This document shows, piece by piece, positions 1 to 9,207 of a DNA stretch of 64,000 nucleotides (positions within the stretch are counted from its first letter, which is position 1; each line of letters starts with the position of its first letter). The position numbers and the translations under genes are program-made. The DNA comes from Geminocystis sp050753365 (GTDB taxonomy: Bacteria; Cyanobacteriota; Cyanobacteriia; Cyanobacteriales; Cyanobacteriaceae), in assembly GCF_050753365.1 (NCBI RefSeq), contig NZ_JBLZFY010000008.1, forward strand, positions 14,303 through 78,302, written 5' to 3'. Under the pieces are notes generated by a model. The model was not told the origin of the DNA and did no database searches. It was given only the letters and a program-made list of their open reading frames with translations.

Positions 1-513
1 GAAGGAGAAAGAACCGAATTATTATTACGAGTAGAGAATTTTACAACCTTAAGATTAAGAGCTTTTAAAGAGTCTTTTACAGCAGTTAATGAAAACTTTA
101 AAACGATTTTTGCTACTCTTTCTGAGGGGGATGGTTACTTAAAATTAGAAGATGAAAATAACCCTTTCAATGGTGGTTTAACCTTAGTTGCCCATCCCAA
201 AGGAAAACCCGTACAAAGATTAAGCTCTATGTCAGGAGGTGAAAAATCTTTAACCGCCCTTAGCTTTATTTTTGCTTTACAAAGATACCGCCCTTCGCCT
301 TTTTATGCCTTCGATGAGGTGGATATGTTTTTAGATGGTGCTAATGTAGAAAAACTATCAAAAATGATTCAACAACAAGCAAAATCCGCTCAATTTATCG
401 TAGTTAGTTTAAGAAGACCAATGATTGAAGCCGCCCAACGTACGATCGGAGTGACTCAGGCGAAGGGGGCTTATACTCAGGTATTGGGTATTAAACTTAA
501 ACAGAGTGAATAA
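1..513 (+). CDS. smc: Chromosome segregation ATPase SMC, C-terminal part
   Basis: Open from the first base of the window, so only the C-terminal ATPase head is present (about 170 residues). Visible motifs are the ABC signature LSSMSGGEKSLTALS, the Walker B-like stretch PFYAFDEVDMFLD and a D-loop, ending in a switch-His-like region FIVVSLRRP. SMC dimers bind DNA, and ATP-driven head engagement organises and segregates the chromosome together with ScpA/ScpB. The Walker A half and the coiled coil lie upstream of the window. The order signature, Walker B, then a short tail is that of SMC rather than RecN or SbcC; the family call is firm. Confidence 0.93.
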   Translation, partial: EGERTELLLRVENFTTLRLRAFKESFTAVNENFKTIFATLSEGDGYLKLEDENNPFNGGLTLVAHPKGKPVQRLSSMSGGEKSLTALSFIFALQRYRPSPFYAFDEVDMFLDGANVEKLSKMIQQQAKSAQFIVVSLRRPMIEAAQRTIGVTQAKGAYTQVLGIKLKQSE

Positions 514-594
514 GCTATAGCAATTCTCGTTTTGATGAGATACAAAAATTGTCGTTGAAAGGCAAGAGGCAAAAGGCAAAAGGTAACAGATAAG

Positions 595-846
595 TAGGAG
601 GTGCACAAAAAGTATTTTGATGAGGGTAGGTATCAGGCATCAGGTATCAGGTGTCAGGTTAAAGAATGAAAAATCAAGATTTTGAAGCGTTATCTCTTCA
701 ACAAGTACACATATGTATTGTGAATAATCAGATTTGAAATGCTCTGTTTTTGAGTAAAAATTGCCAAAAATTCACACTTTTTTGTGAATATAGTGTGCCT
801 AAACCATTGATTTTAATAACCTTTTGATTTATTCAGCAAACCTTAT
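595..846. repeat. MITE-like element, full copy 1
   Basis: An approximately 250-bp non-coding unit whose left end is TAGGAGGTGCACAAAAAGTA and whose right end is TTCAGCAAACCTTA, imperfect inverted repeats of each other. Nearly the same sequence recurs at 35045-35289, and a diverged copy at 53578-53831. No transposase is encoded, so it fits a non-autonomous, transposase-dependent repeat. Together with the next element it fills the gap between smc and ftsQ. Confidence 0.75.
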
Positions 847-852
847 TTATAG

Positions 853-1053
853 GCAGGGCTGTTTCAAAGTAAGTTGCTAAAAAATGTTGGGGTATTAGGG
901 GTATTAGGGATTTTTTTTGCTTCCAGATTTCAGGTAATAATAATAAATCTTGAAATAATCAATTTATGATAGTAAATTATCAAAACTCATTACTTATTAC
1001 TCTTTACTCATTACTTTCTCTTAAACAAAAATTTGAAAATGAAACAGCCCTGC
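853..1053. repeat. Short inverted-repeat element of about 200 bp
   Basis: Bounded by a perfect 14-bp inverted repeat, GCAGGGCTGTTTCA at 853-866 and its complement at 1040-1053. The inside is AT-rich and has no convincing reading frame. A related end, AAGCAGGGCGTTTTCATTC, stands alone at about 27173-27200. This looks like a small non-autonomous mobile element. Confidence 0.55.
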
Positions 1054-1112
1054 TTACCTGATACCTTCTGAGATTATTATAGGGATCGATCGAAATTCAA
1101 CAGAGACAGAAA

Positions 1113-1955
1113 TTAATTTTTTTTGTCATCTTCTTTAGGAGGTTTTTTCTCCTTGATAGAGGGCATTTCTGGAACAGTTAAATCAATATAAATAATTCTT
1201 TCCCTAGGGATTTTGCTAGTGATACTTTTTAGCTTTTCTAATACCATTAATTGTTGAGGAAATCTTGAGGTATAAGCACCTAAATATACTGTTCCTAATT
1301 CAGTGGTTAAAATAATATTAGTGGGATTTTGCCAATTTACCTGAGTAATTTTGACGGCGGATTGACTTAACAAATTATAAAAATCTTGCCAATAAGCTAG
1401 ATATGTTTGAGGAGTGCCAATCATTCTTAAAGTAGGTTTTAACTCTGGTTGTTGTGCTAAATTTTGATAGAGTTCATTAGAAACAAAAATCCCATCTATA
1501 TCAATATACCCTACCTGTTGTAATGCCATTTTTTTTGTTTTGGGATCAACTTGCATGGCAAAAGCAACCGCTACTGGTTTTTTCTCTGTGACTCGAATCG
1601 TCAAATTCGGCGGTAATAATTCTCTCCTGATGACAATGTTGGCTAAGGGAACTTTTTTTTGTAGGGCTTCGGTTAAATCTTTGGTGGATAGCTGTAATAG
1701 GGATTGGGGATATTGAAGGGGTATTAAACCACGAATCTCGTCATCGGTAAGTAATTCATTTCCTTCGATGTTGATTTGTTGGACATCTTGAATTACCCAT
1801 TCTGGCAGGGTTAAAAACCAAAATACCCCCCCTGTCAAAGACATAATTAATAGAGTCCGAGTTACCGAAACAAAACTCCTCCATCGCCGTTGATTTTTTA
1901 ATTCGTCACGGCGATTTTTTAATTTGGTAGTAGAAACGGAGGTTTTTGCTGTCAT
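1113..1955 (-). CDS. ftsQ: Cell division protein FtsQ
   Basis: Divisome protein that links the cytoplasmic Z-ring to septal wall synthesis. From the chosen ATG the order is a basic cytoplasmic tail (LKNRRDELKNQRRW), one membrane segment (TLLIMSLTGGVFWFLTLPEW), then a POTRA domain (QINIEGNELLTDDEIRGLIP) and the beta domain up to a Lys/Glu-rich tail. The reading frame is open to 2000 with a TTG at that point; the ATG at 1955 was preferred because it starts just before the basic tail. In many cyanobacteria ftsZ follows ftsQ, but here the downstream DNA holds only repeats and the convergent smc. Confidence 0.88.
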   Translation of the reverse strand: MTAKTSVSTTKLKNRRDELKNQRRWRSFVSVTRTLLIMSLTGGVFWFLTLPEWVIQDVQQINIEGNELLTDDEIRGLIPLQYPQSLLQLSTKDLTEALQKKVPLANIVIRRELLPPNLTIRVTEKKPVAVAFAMQVDPKTKKMALQQVGYIDIDGIFVSNELYQNLAQQPELKPTLRMIGTPQTYLAYWQDFYNLLSQSAVKITQVNWQNPTNIILTTELGTVYLGAYTSRFPQQLMVLEKLKSITSKIPRERIIYIDLTVPEMPSIKEKKPPKEDDKKN

Positions 1956-2130
1956 CAGTTTAGTCGTTACAATTGAGAATGGGGAAGAAGCCAAAGACAA
2001 TAGCTAAAATATAACAAAAATTTTTAGTTTGTAGTCAGGGTTTTAACTCTTCTTTTATATAAGTTTATATTGACATTAAAAGGTTGAATCATCAACGGCT
2101 GAAGCCATTACTACAAACTCCACTTATTAC

Positions 2131-3471
2131 CTATGCTGATTCTTTTTTGGGTAAGGAAGAAGGATGTAGCAACAATTCTGCGGTACTACGTTTTTCTACC
2201 ATTTCTTTGGTGATTACACAATTTGCCACGTCTTGACGGGATGGTAATTCGTACATCACATCTAGCATGATTTCTTCGACTATGCCTCTTAATGCCCTTG
2301 CTCCAGTTTTACGTCTGTAGGCTTCTTGAGCAATCGCACGGATAGCATCAGGCTCAAATTCTAGGGTAACGTTATCCATACCGATTAGTTTTTGATATTG
2401 TTTGACTAAGGCGTTACGGGGTTGAGTCAGAATTTCGATAAAAGTTTCTTCATTGAGGGAGTCTAACACTGCTACTACGGGTAAACGTCCTGCAAATTCG
2501 GGAATTAAGCCAAAACGAACTAAATCATCGGGCTGTAAGTTTCGGGCGGCATCGGATACTCTTTGTTCTTTGGTGGAAGTATCGGTAGGAATTTCAAAAC
2601 CTAATACTTTCTTTTCTTTATTCTGTTCGATAATTTTATCTAAACCAACAAACGCTCCTCCGCAGATAAAGAGAATGTTACTGGTATCGATCGTAATGCA
2701 GTCCTGATAAGGATGTTTTCTGCCTCCTTGGGGGGGTACATTTGCCACTGTACCTTCTAACATTTTCAGTAATGCTTGTTGTACTCCTTCCCCTGACACA
2801 TCTCTGGTAATGGAAGGATTTTCACTTTTACGAGCGATTTTATCGATTTCGTCTATGTAAATAATACCCCGTTGTGCTTCTTCTAGGTCTAAATTGGCTA
2901 CTTGTAATAGTCTTAAGAGGATGTTTTCCACGTCTTCACCGACATATCCTGCCTCTGTGAGGGTGGTAGCATCAGCTATGGCAAAGGGTACATCCAGAAT
3001 TTTGGCGAGGGTTTGCGCTAATAATGTTTTACCCGATCCCGTCGGTCCAATCAAGAGAATATTAGATTTTTGAATTTCTACAGTGTTTTCCTCGTTATGG
3101 TGGGTTCGATCGAGTTCAGATACCGTGAGGCGTTTATAATGATTATAGACAGCTACGGAAAGCACCTTTTTCGCTTCATCTTGTCCAATGACGTATTCAT
3201 CGAGTTGCTGTTTAATTTCGATGGGTTTGGGTAGTTTATGGAAAGATAAAGGTTTGCGTGTGTTAGAACTGTTTTTTGTATTCGGACGAGAATTATTTTT
3301 TGCTTTAGAAGAAGGGGCGTTAACGGGCATTAATTCTTCTTCCAAAATTTCGTTACAGAGTTCTACACACTCATCACAAATGTAAACCCCCGGACCAGCG
3401 ATTAATTTACGCACTTGTTCTTGAGATTTACCGCAAAAAGAGCATTTTAGATGAGAGTCGTATTTAGCCAT
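2131..3471 (-). CDS. clpX: ATP-dependent Clp protease, ATPase subunit ClpX
   Basis: AAA+ unfoldase that recognises tagged substrates, unfolds them and threads them into ClpP. The N-terminal zinc-binding domain has Cys10, Cys13, Cys32 and Cys35. It is followed by a Ser/Asn-rich linker (about 54-75), Walker A GPTGSGKT (142-149), pore loop GYVGED (175-180), Walker B IIYIDEIDK (203-211) and the sensor 2 motif GAR (390-392). The ClpP-docking loop reads LGF (290-292) where E. coli has IGF. At 446 residues it has the normal length. It lies 27 bp downstream of clpP on the same strand, so the two are probably one transcript. Confidence 0.97.
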   Translation of the reverse strand: MAKYDSHLKCSFCGKSQEQVRKLIAGPGVYICDECVELCNEILEEELMPVNAPSSKAKNNSRPNTKNSSNTRKPLSFHKLPKPIEIKQQLDEYVIGQDEAKKVLSVAVYNHYKRLTVSELDRTHHNEENTVEIQKSNILLIGPTGSGKTLLAQTLAKILDVPFAIADATTLTEAGYVGEDVENILLRLLQVANLDLEEAQRGIIYIDEIDKIARKSENPSITRDVSGEGVQQALLKMLEGTVANVPPQGGRKHPYQDCITIDTSNILFICGGAFVGLDKIIEQNKEKKVLGFEIPTDTSTKEQRVSDAARNLQPDDLVRFGLIPEFAGRLPVVAVLDSLNEETFIEILTQPRNALVKQYQKLIGMDNVTLEFEPDAIRAIAQEAYRRKTGARALRGIVEEIMLDVMYELPSRQDVANCVITKEMVEKRSTAELLLHPSSLPKKESA

Positions 3472-3498
3472 GTTATTGATGATTGATAATAGGGTAAT

Positions 3499-4212
3499 TT
3501 AGGAGAAAAGTTCGCTGACATCGATCGATTTGCGACTAAGGGGGAGACTAATGCCGTCTCGGATAATAACTTGATCTATCAGTCCGTATTCTTGTGCCTC
3601 TGTGGATGACATATAAAAATCTCTTTCGGTATCTTCGGAGATTCGATCGAAGGGTTGTCCTGTATGATCAGCAAGGAGTTGATTTAATTTTTGTTTAATA
3701 TATAGGATTTCTTTAGCTTGAATGTCAATTTCTGTGGCTTGACCTTGCGCACCACCGAGGGGCTGGTGTATCATAATACGGGAGTTAGGAAGTCCCATGC
3801 GTTTGCCTTTCGTGCCTCCAGACAATAAAAAAGCCCCCATACTAGCGGCGATACCGAAGCAAATAGTGGAGACATCGGGTTGAATGTGTTGCATTGTGTC
3901 ATAAATTGCCATTCCAGCATAGACCGAACCACCGGGGGAGTTGATATAGATATAAATATCTTTATTAGGGTCTTCAGCTTCTAGGTATAATAGTTGGGCT
4001 ACGATCGAGTCTGCTAATTTATCATCAATAGCCGTGCCTAAAAAAATAATTCTTTCTCTTAATAATCGAGAATAAATATCAAAAACTTTTTCGCCCATTC
4101 CCGACGACTCTACCACCATCGGTACAGCATTATTAATAATATTTTCTTGTCGAATAGAGTGCAAGGAGAATGGATAACTATTGTTGATACTCATAAAAGA
4201 TGATTGCTCCAT
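3499..4212 (-). CDS. clpP: ATP-dependent Clp protease proteolytic subunit ClpP
   Basis: Serine peptidase that forms the degradation chamber of ClpXP. The catalytic triad is visible as Ser124 (in GIAASMGAFLL), His149 (in RIMIHQP) and Asp198 (in ERDFYM). The N-terminus carries roughly 30 extra residues before the conserved VVESSGMGEKVFDIYSRLL, which may be a propeptide or a start set too far upstream (a second ATG is at residue 7). The direct pairing with clpX marks it as the ClpX-associated paralogue among the several cyanobacterial ClpP proteins (clpP2-like by context). Confidence 0.96.
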   Translation of the reverse strand: MEQSSFMSINNSYPFSLHSIRQENIINNAVPMVVESSGMGEKVFDIYSRLLRERIIFLGTAIDDKLADSIVAQLLYLEAEDPNKDIYIYINSPGGSVYAGMAIYDTMQHIQPDVSTICFGIAASMGAFLLSGGTKGKRMGLPNSRIMIHQPLGGAQGQATEIDIQAKEILYIKQKLNQLLADHTGQPFDRISEDTERDFYMSSTEAQEYGLIDQVIIRDGISLPLSRKSIDVSELFS

Positions 4213-4283
4213 AGCTGTTTTAGCAATTAATTATAAACCCGATTTTGATATTAAATAAATTAATATTCTTTTAAGTATAGCAT

Positions 4284-4318
4284 AGTGAATAGTAAATAGT
4301 GAATAGTGAATAGTAAAT
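4284..4318. repeat. Heptamer tandem repeat
   Basis: Five 7-bp units alternating AGTGAAT and AGTAAAT in the gap between clpP and the upstream acetyltransferase gene. It is a simple microsatellite-like run. Confidence 0.7.
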
Positions 4319-4389
4319 AATTATCAATTTTTAATGTAATCTAAAACTTAAAACTATCTTGTATATTAAGGTTTTTTGGGCATTAATTA

Positions 4390-4851
4390 CTAAATAATAA
4401 CTCGACAAATATGCCAATCAGGAAGGACTTTTGCCCCCATATTTTCGTAAAAATCAATGGCTGATTGATTCCAGTTTAAAACACTCCATTCTACCCTCCC
4501 AAAATCTCTTTTTTTCGCTAAATTAATCAGATAATTTAACAAGGCTTTGCCGATACCTTGACGGCGATATTCGGGTAAAACAAACAAGTCTTCTAAATAA
4601 ATACCGGGCTTAGTTAAAAAGGTGGAATAATTAGTAAAAAATAGAGCAAAACCCACAGATTTATCATCTAATTCGGCAATAATTGCCTCTGCATAGGTAG
4701 GATTTCCAAACAAGTGTTTCTCTAAATTTTCGATATTGCCTGTTACTTCATGGGATAATTTTTCATAGTCTGCTAAGGCTTGAATTAACTGAAATACTGT
4801 TTCTACATCGTCAATGGTGGCAAGACGAATATTAAGGTTATTCTCTATCAT
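4390..4851 (-). CDS. GNAT family N-acetyltransferase
   Basis: A 153-residue single-domain acetyltransferase of the GCN5 superfamily. The N-terminus (IRLATIDDVETVFQLIQALA) and the acetyl-CoA pyrophosphate-binding motif RRQGIGKALL within LFVLPEYRRQGIGKALLNYL are typical, followed by a conserved tail of the type NWNQSAIDFYENMGAK. The substrate cannot be told from sequence; relatives include diamine acetyltransferase-like and ribosomal-protein acetyltransferase-like enzymes. It starts 4 bp after the stop of cobO and is likely co-transcribed with it, though a shared function is not implied. Confidence 0.88.
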   Translation of the reverse strand: MIENNLNIRLATIDDVETVFQLIQALADYEKLSHEVTGNIENLEKHLFGNPTYAEAIIAELDDKSVGFALFFTNYSTFLTKPGIYLEDLFVLPEYRRQGIGKALLNYLINLAKKRDFGRVEWSVLNWNQSAIDFYENMGAKVLPDWHICRVII

Positions 4852-4855
4852 AAAG

Positions 4856-5467
4856 TTAAAATTCTATACCAGCTTGAGCTTTAATTCCTTGTTCTTTAAA
4901 AGGATGTTTAATCAACTTCATTTCTGTTACTAAATCAGCTCGATCGATCAGTTCTTGTTTAGCTCCTCTACCTGTTAAAATAACGTGGGTATCTTCAGGT
5001 TTTTGCTCAATAATTTCTAACACTTCACTTAAGTTTAAATAGTCTAATTTTAAAGCAATATTAATCTCATCTAATAACACTAATTTATACTCTGGATTAA
5101 GAATAAAATCTTTCGCTTTTTGCCATGCTTTATGTGCCATGAGAATATCTCTTTCTCTATCTTGGGTTTCCCATGTAAAGCCTTCCCCCATAGCATAAAA
5201 TTCTAATTGGTTTTCCCATTTTGCGAGGACTTCTTTTTCAGCAGGTTGCCACGCACCTTTAATGAATTGTACGATCGCCACTTTGTAACCGTGACCTAAC
5301 GATCGAATTACCATACCCAAACCTGCGGTTGTTTTACCCTTACCATTACCAGTATGAACAATTATTAAGCCTTTTTCGTCTGTCATATTCGCCAAACGTT
5401 GCTCTTGAATTTCCTTTCGGCGTTGCATTTTGAGTTTATAATCCGTATCGCTTAATTGAGTATTCAT
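4856..5467 (-). CDS. cobO: Corrinoid adenosyltransferase CobO/BtuR type
   Basis: Transfers the 5'-deoxyadenosyl group from ATP to cob(I)alamin or cob(I)yrinate diamide, in cobalamin synthesis or salvage. The 203-residue protein shows the family's P-loop TGNGKGKTTAGLGM (residues 39-52) near the N-terminus, then VLLDEINIALKLDYL and the conserved ILTGRGAKQELIDRADLVTEM block near the C-terminus. The length matches the CobA/CobO/BtuR family. No cobalamin riboswitch was recognised in the 77 bp upstream, and no other cobalamin genes are in the window. Confidence 0.94.
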   Translation of the reverse strand: MNTQLSDTDYKLKMQRRKEIQEQRLANMTDEKGLIIVHTGNGKGKTTAGLGMVIRSLGHGYKVAIVQFIKGAWQPAEKEVLAKWENQLEFYAMGEGFTWETQDRERDILMAHKAWQKAKDFILNPEYKLVLLDEINIALKLDYLNLSEVLEIIEQKPEDTHVILTGRGAKQELIDRADLVTEMKLIKHPFKEQGIKAQAGIEF

Positions 5468-5544
5468 AAAGGGAATTAAGTAAAAAGTAAGGAAAAATTA
5501 ATTGTTATTCATTCTTAATTCTTCATTCTTAATTCTTCATTCTT

Positions 5545-6636
5545 CTAATTTAACCATCCTTTTAAGCGTCTTGCAACTTGTGGTCTTCTGAGCTTACGCA
5601 TGGCTTTAGTTTGAATTTGTCTCACTCTTTCCCGTGATAATTCAAAAATTTTGCCTACTTCTTCAAGGGTATGAGCTTTTGTACTGGCTAAACCATAACG
5701 TAATACAATTACTTCTTTTTCTCTTTCACTCAATACATCACTTAATACAGAAACAATTTCTTGGTGCATCATTGTTTCATTCATTTTTTCTTCAGGCAAA
5801 AGCAGATTACTGTCTTCGAGTAACTCCATTAACTCGGTATCTTCACCTTTCCCGACACGATGATTAAGAGAAAGAGATTGGCGTTTTAATTGCAATAATT
5901 GCCCCAAGGCTTGACGAGTGATGCCCATTTCGTCAGCTATTTCTGTTTCCGTCGGTTGTCTTTGTAAATTTTGTTTTAAAATTCGTTGAGTTTTTTTGAG
6001 TTTATTGAGTTTTTCAACAATGTGAATGGGAAGGCGAATGGTGCGAGAATCATTGGCAATGGTGCGAGTAATTGCTTGGCGAATCCACCAATAGGCGTAA
6101 GTAGAGAATTTATAGCCTTTATCGGGATCAAATTTTTCGGCGGCACGATTTAAACCAATAGCGCCTTCTTGAATTAAGTCTAAAAATGGTACTCCACGAT
6201 TTAAGTAACGTTTGGCGATCGATACTACCAATCGTAAGTTCGATCGAATCATTTTGCGTTTAGCGACTTTACCTTTATAGAGACGATTATCTAATTGTCT
6301 CTCATTTTCTAAGCCCATAACTTGAGCTAATTCCATTTTAGTAGGAGTTCGTTGTAAGGAACGATGTAATTCTTGTTGTTTTTCTTCGCAAACACTTAAA
6401 AATTGAACTGCATAGGCTAAATCCATTTCTTCTTCAGGGGTAAGTAAAGGATAACGAGCCATTTCTTTAAAAAAAGCACCGACAGAATCTTCGACTTTAG
6501 ATTTATTGCCTCTGGTTTTTTTGCCTTTTTCCTCCTCGCTAACAGAAAATTGTGCAATAACTTGATTTAATTCTTCGTCAATGTCAGCCTCCATCAAGCC
6601 ATTACCATAGTCGAGTTGACTGTTTAACTGATTCAT
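5545..6636 (-). CDS. Group 2 (sigma-70 family) RNA polymerase sigma factor
   Basis: Promoter-recognition subunit. Region 1.2 lies at about 50-75 (DSVGAFFKEMARYPLLTPEE); region 2 at about 125-207 includes SNLRLVVSIAKRYLNRGVPF and the melting/-10 recognition block KFSTYAYWWIRQAITRTIA. Region 3 follows, and region 4 has the helix-turn-helix HTLEEVGKIFELSRERVRQI near residues 320-340. At 363 residues without a long region 1.1 it is a non-essential group 2 factor, not the principal SigA. Which paralogue (SigB, C, D or E) could not be decided, so no symbol is given. The spaced repeat GGGGATCATTTG at 6863 and 6974 lies in its upstream region. Confidence 0.92.
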   Translation of the reverse strand: MNQLNSQLDYGNGLMEADIDEELNQVIAQFSVSEEEKGKKTRGNKSKVEDSVGAFFKEMARYPLLTPEEEMDLAYAVQFLSVCEEKQQELHRSLQRTPTKMELAQVMGLENERQLDNRLYKGKVAKRKMIRSNLRLVVSIAKRYLNRGVPFLDLIQEGAIGLNRAAEKFDPDKGYKFSTYAYWWIRQAITRTIANDSRTIRLPIHIVEKLNKLKKTQRILKQNLQRQPTETEIADEMGITRQALGQLLQLKRQSLSLNHRVGKGEDTELMELLEDSNLLLPEEKMNETMMHQEIVSVLSDVLSEREKEVIVLRYGLASTKAHTLEEVGKIFELSRERVRQIQTKAMRKLRRPQVARRLKGWLN

Positions 6637-7133
6637 TTGATAACTCCTCTTTTTGCCACATTTTCAACTTGTTATAGGTATGGTGTTTAATAAATCACCT
6701 TTGCTTAAGAAGTTTTGTGATATTTAATACCAAAAATATCTTAAAAGTAACTATAACAAATCTCTAATTTATAATGTAGCTAATAATTAGGCTTTTTGAC
6801 GATAAATTAGGAAATATTTATATATTTTCTTAAGATTTGAGAATGAATGAATATGATTAAATGGGGATCATTTGATATTTAATGCCTCCATCTCATATAA
6901 AAAAATAATCGAAAAATAACCTATTTCTTAATCGTAATTCATAAAATTTAACAGATTATTAGGAATAAAAAACGGGGATCATTTGTCTATACTAGGTTTC
7001 AGTGTAGTCAATAATAAGCTAGTTTGCATTAGACTTCTCCATTAATTAAGATTTTAAGGGCTGAAGCCCTTACTACGAACCAACTAAAAAATCAATTGAT
7101 GATAATTTTTAGCTTAAATGTCGAGAGAAGCCC
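6637..7133. other. Gap between tldD and the sigma factor gene
   Basis: Gene-free AT-rich stretch upstream of the sigma factor. It holds two direct copies of GGGGATCATTTG (6863-6874 and 6974-6985, 111 bp apart) and, at about 7056-7079, a copy of the dispersed unit GGCTGAAGCCCTTACTAC. Related units of that second repeat are at about 2097, 8650, 34926, 41406 (reversed) and 53863. No short gene was recognised here. Confidence 0.55.
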
Positions 7134-8588
7134 TTATGCACCAAAAACTTGAATATTGTTGAAAGCACACACGGGAGAAGCATGACCAACTCTGATAGAC
7201 TGGTTAGGTTCACCTTTACCGCAATAGGGTGTACCATAAAATTCTCTAGTGGAATCGTCTCCTACGAAGGCTAAGTTATGCCAAAAGTGTTGGGTAACGC
7301 CTCGATAATTAGGGTTGCGTAGCGTTTTTGTTAGTTTGCCATTTTCGATTAACTGCGCATATTCACAACCAAATTGAAATTTGTTACGATAGTCGTCGAT
7401 CGACCACGATCGATTAGACTGCATATAGACACCATGCTCGATCGAACTTATGATCTCATTAAAGCTACTATGTCCCGATTCTAAGTTTAAATTAGCCATG
7501 CGATCGATGGGCGCTCTATTCCATGAACTCGATCGAAAATTGGCAACTCCTAGTACATTTGCTCTAGCCTGACTTTCTAAACTCCCTAATCCTCTCAATA
7601 AAATGCCGTCTTTGATGAGATACTCTTTTTGTGCCTTCAATCCTGCATCATCAAAACCATAACTAGCTAATTCCCCTTGCACAGTGGGATCAAAGGTGAT
7701 ATTCATTAAAGATGAACCATAGGCTAATGTGCCAAAATCCGACAATTTAACGAAGCTACTTCCTGCATAGTTGCGCTCATCCCCCAGAATTCGATCGATT
7801 TCTAAAGGATGCCCGATGCTTTCATGGATTTGTAGCATCATCTGATCTGGTGCTAAAACTAAAGTGGTGACTATATCAGGACATTCTTCGGCGTATAACA
7901 ATTCTACCGCTTGTTCTCCTATTTGTTGCGCTCGATCGAACGTTACCATGGGATTTAAGATTTCTATTCCTCCTTGATAGCATCTCGCCATCATGCCATT
8001 ATCCGTGCGTTTTTGGACTATATTTCCCTCTTGCGCTGTAGCTTCGTAATCGGTAGAAACAAGGGAAAATTCCTGTTCAATATTAGCACCATTACTACTG
8101 ACAAAATGATGTTTAATGTCGCTAATTTGAGCAAAAGCAGTGGCTTTGACGATTTTATCCGAGACTTTTAATCGATGACAAGTTTCGATCAACAAATCAT
8201 TCAATTCCTGATGATTGAATACTTTATCATCTTTTGAGTTCGATCGAGCAGCGCCACTGTTAAGTGATCGATAGTTTCCCTTCGTAGGAGGACGAATACT
8301 GGGATTAAAACGGAAAATACCCCAATCAGAGGCTTTTTTTGCCTGTTTTTCAGCGATTTCGATCGCAGATTGAATACTATCCTGATCTAATCTATTAGTA
8401 GCACAATAGCCTAATTGTCCATTCACCATCACTTCTACCATTACCCCATTAGTGGATTTTCGTCCATTACTTTGAGGTTTGCCATCTCGAAAAACTTTAG
8501 TGGTAGTGGTTTCGCTCACTTGTCTTAAGCCTACCCATTCGGCAGAAGTATTGAGATTATTTAAGGTTTTTTCTAAGTTAAATGTCAT
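7134..8588 (-). CDS. TldD/PmbA family metalloprotease
   Basis: Member of the TldD/TldE (PmbA) family, whose TldD subunit degrades unfolded peptides through a zinc-binding HExxxH motif. That motif is visible as HESIGH at residues 255-260, which marks the catalytically competent TldD-type subunit rather than the inactive TldE type. Other family landmarks are the central FVSSNGANIEQEFS stretch and the C-terminal glycine-rich VGHASPVCAFNNIQVFG. At 484 residues it has the family length. No tldE partner is adjacent. The preceding DNA is divergent with the DUF29 gene at 8743. Confidence 0.9.
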   Translation of the reverse strand: MTFNLEKTLNNLNTSAEWVGLRQVSETTTTKVFRDGKPQSNGRKSTNGVMVEVMVNGQLGYCATNRLDQDSIQSAIEIAEKQAKKASDWGIFRFNPSIRPPTKGNYRSLNSGAARSNSKDDKVFNHQELNDLLIETCHRLKVSDKIVKATAFAQISDIKHHFVSSNGANIEQEFSLVSTDYEATAQEGNIVQKRTDNGMMARCYQGGIEILNPMVTFDRAQQIGEQAVELLYAEECPDIVTTLVLAPDQMMLQIHESIGHPLEIDRILGDERNYAGSSFVKLSDFGTLAYGSSLMNITFDPTVQGELASYGFDDAGLKAQKEYLIKDGILLRGLGSLESQARANVLGVANFRSSSWNRAPIDRMANLNLESGHSSFNEIISSIEHGVYMQSNRSWSIDDYRNKFQFGCEYAQLIENGKLTKTLRNPNYRGVTQHFWHNLAFVGDDSTREFYGTPYCGKGEPNQSIRVGHASPVCAFNNIQVFGA

Positions 8589-8742
8589 AGTTTTTTACAA
8601 AAATTATTATATTAGAAGTTATGCCCTTGACAAATTATTAATAGATAAAGGCTAAAGCCTTCACTACAAAACTATATTAATATTTTTTACTGGAAATCTA
8701 ATAATTTATAATAAGGGAACAAAATAATCGGAGGTAATCGTA

Positions 8743-9207
8743 ATGGTAGCTGAATTAATCAAAAATCAAACAAATTTATACGATACTGACTATAATCTTT
8801 GGGTATTAGAAACGGTTAAGCAACTAGAAAATAGAAATTTTAACTCTGTTGATTGGGAAAATTTAATTGAGGAGGTTTTAGACTTGAGTAAAAGGGATAA
8901 AAGGAAACTAGAAAGTTTATTAATAAAATTAATTGAACACCTACTAATTTTACAGTATTGGCAATCAGAAAAAGAGAGAAATAAAGGACATTGGGAAAGA
9001 GAAATTCTTAATTTTCAACAACAAATTATCAGAGAATTAGAAGATAGTCCTAGTTTAAATAATTATCTCAATAATAAATTTTTTGATTGTTACCAAAAAG
9101 GTTGTAAATTAGCTTCTAAACATTCTCAACTTCCTCTTAATATTTTTCCTGAAAAACCCCTTATATCTCTCGAACAAATATTAGATGAAAATTGGCTTTT
9201 TTCGTAA
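8743..9207 (+). CDS. DUF29 family protein
   Basis: Small (154 residues) all-helical protein of the DUF29 family, common and multi-copy in cyanobacteria. Recognisable features are the start LYDTDYNLWVLETVKQLE, the WENLIEEV block, the HLLILQYWQSEKERNKGHW core and the closing LEQILDENWL. The molecular function is unknown. A GGAGG ribosome-binding site precedes the ATG closely. A second paralogue lies convergently at 9350-9811, about half identical by eye. Confidence 0.88.
   Translation: MVAELIKNQTNLYDTDYNLWVLETVKQLENRNFNSVDWENLIEEVLDLSKRDKRKLESLLIKLIEHLLILQYWQSEKERNKGHWEREILNFQQQIIRELEDSPSLNNYLNNKFFDCYQKGCKLASKHSQLPLNIFPEKPLISLEQILDENWLFS

Noticed and set aside
6637..7133. Search for a tRNA or small structural RNA in the long gaps
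   Set aside because: No cloverleaf-like arrangement or known RNA motif was recognised in any gap; only dispersed repeats and short hairpins were seen.
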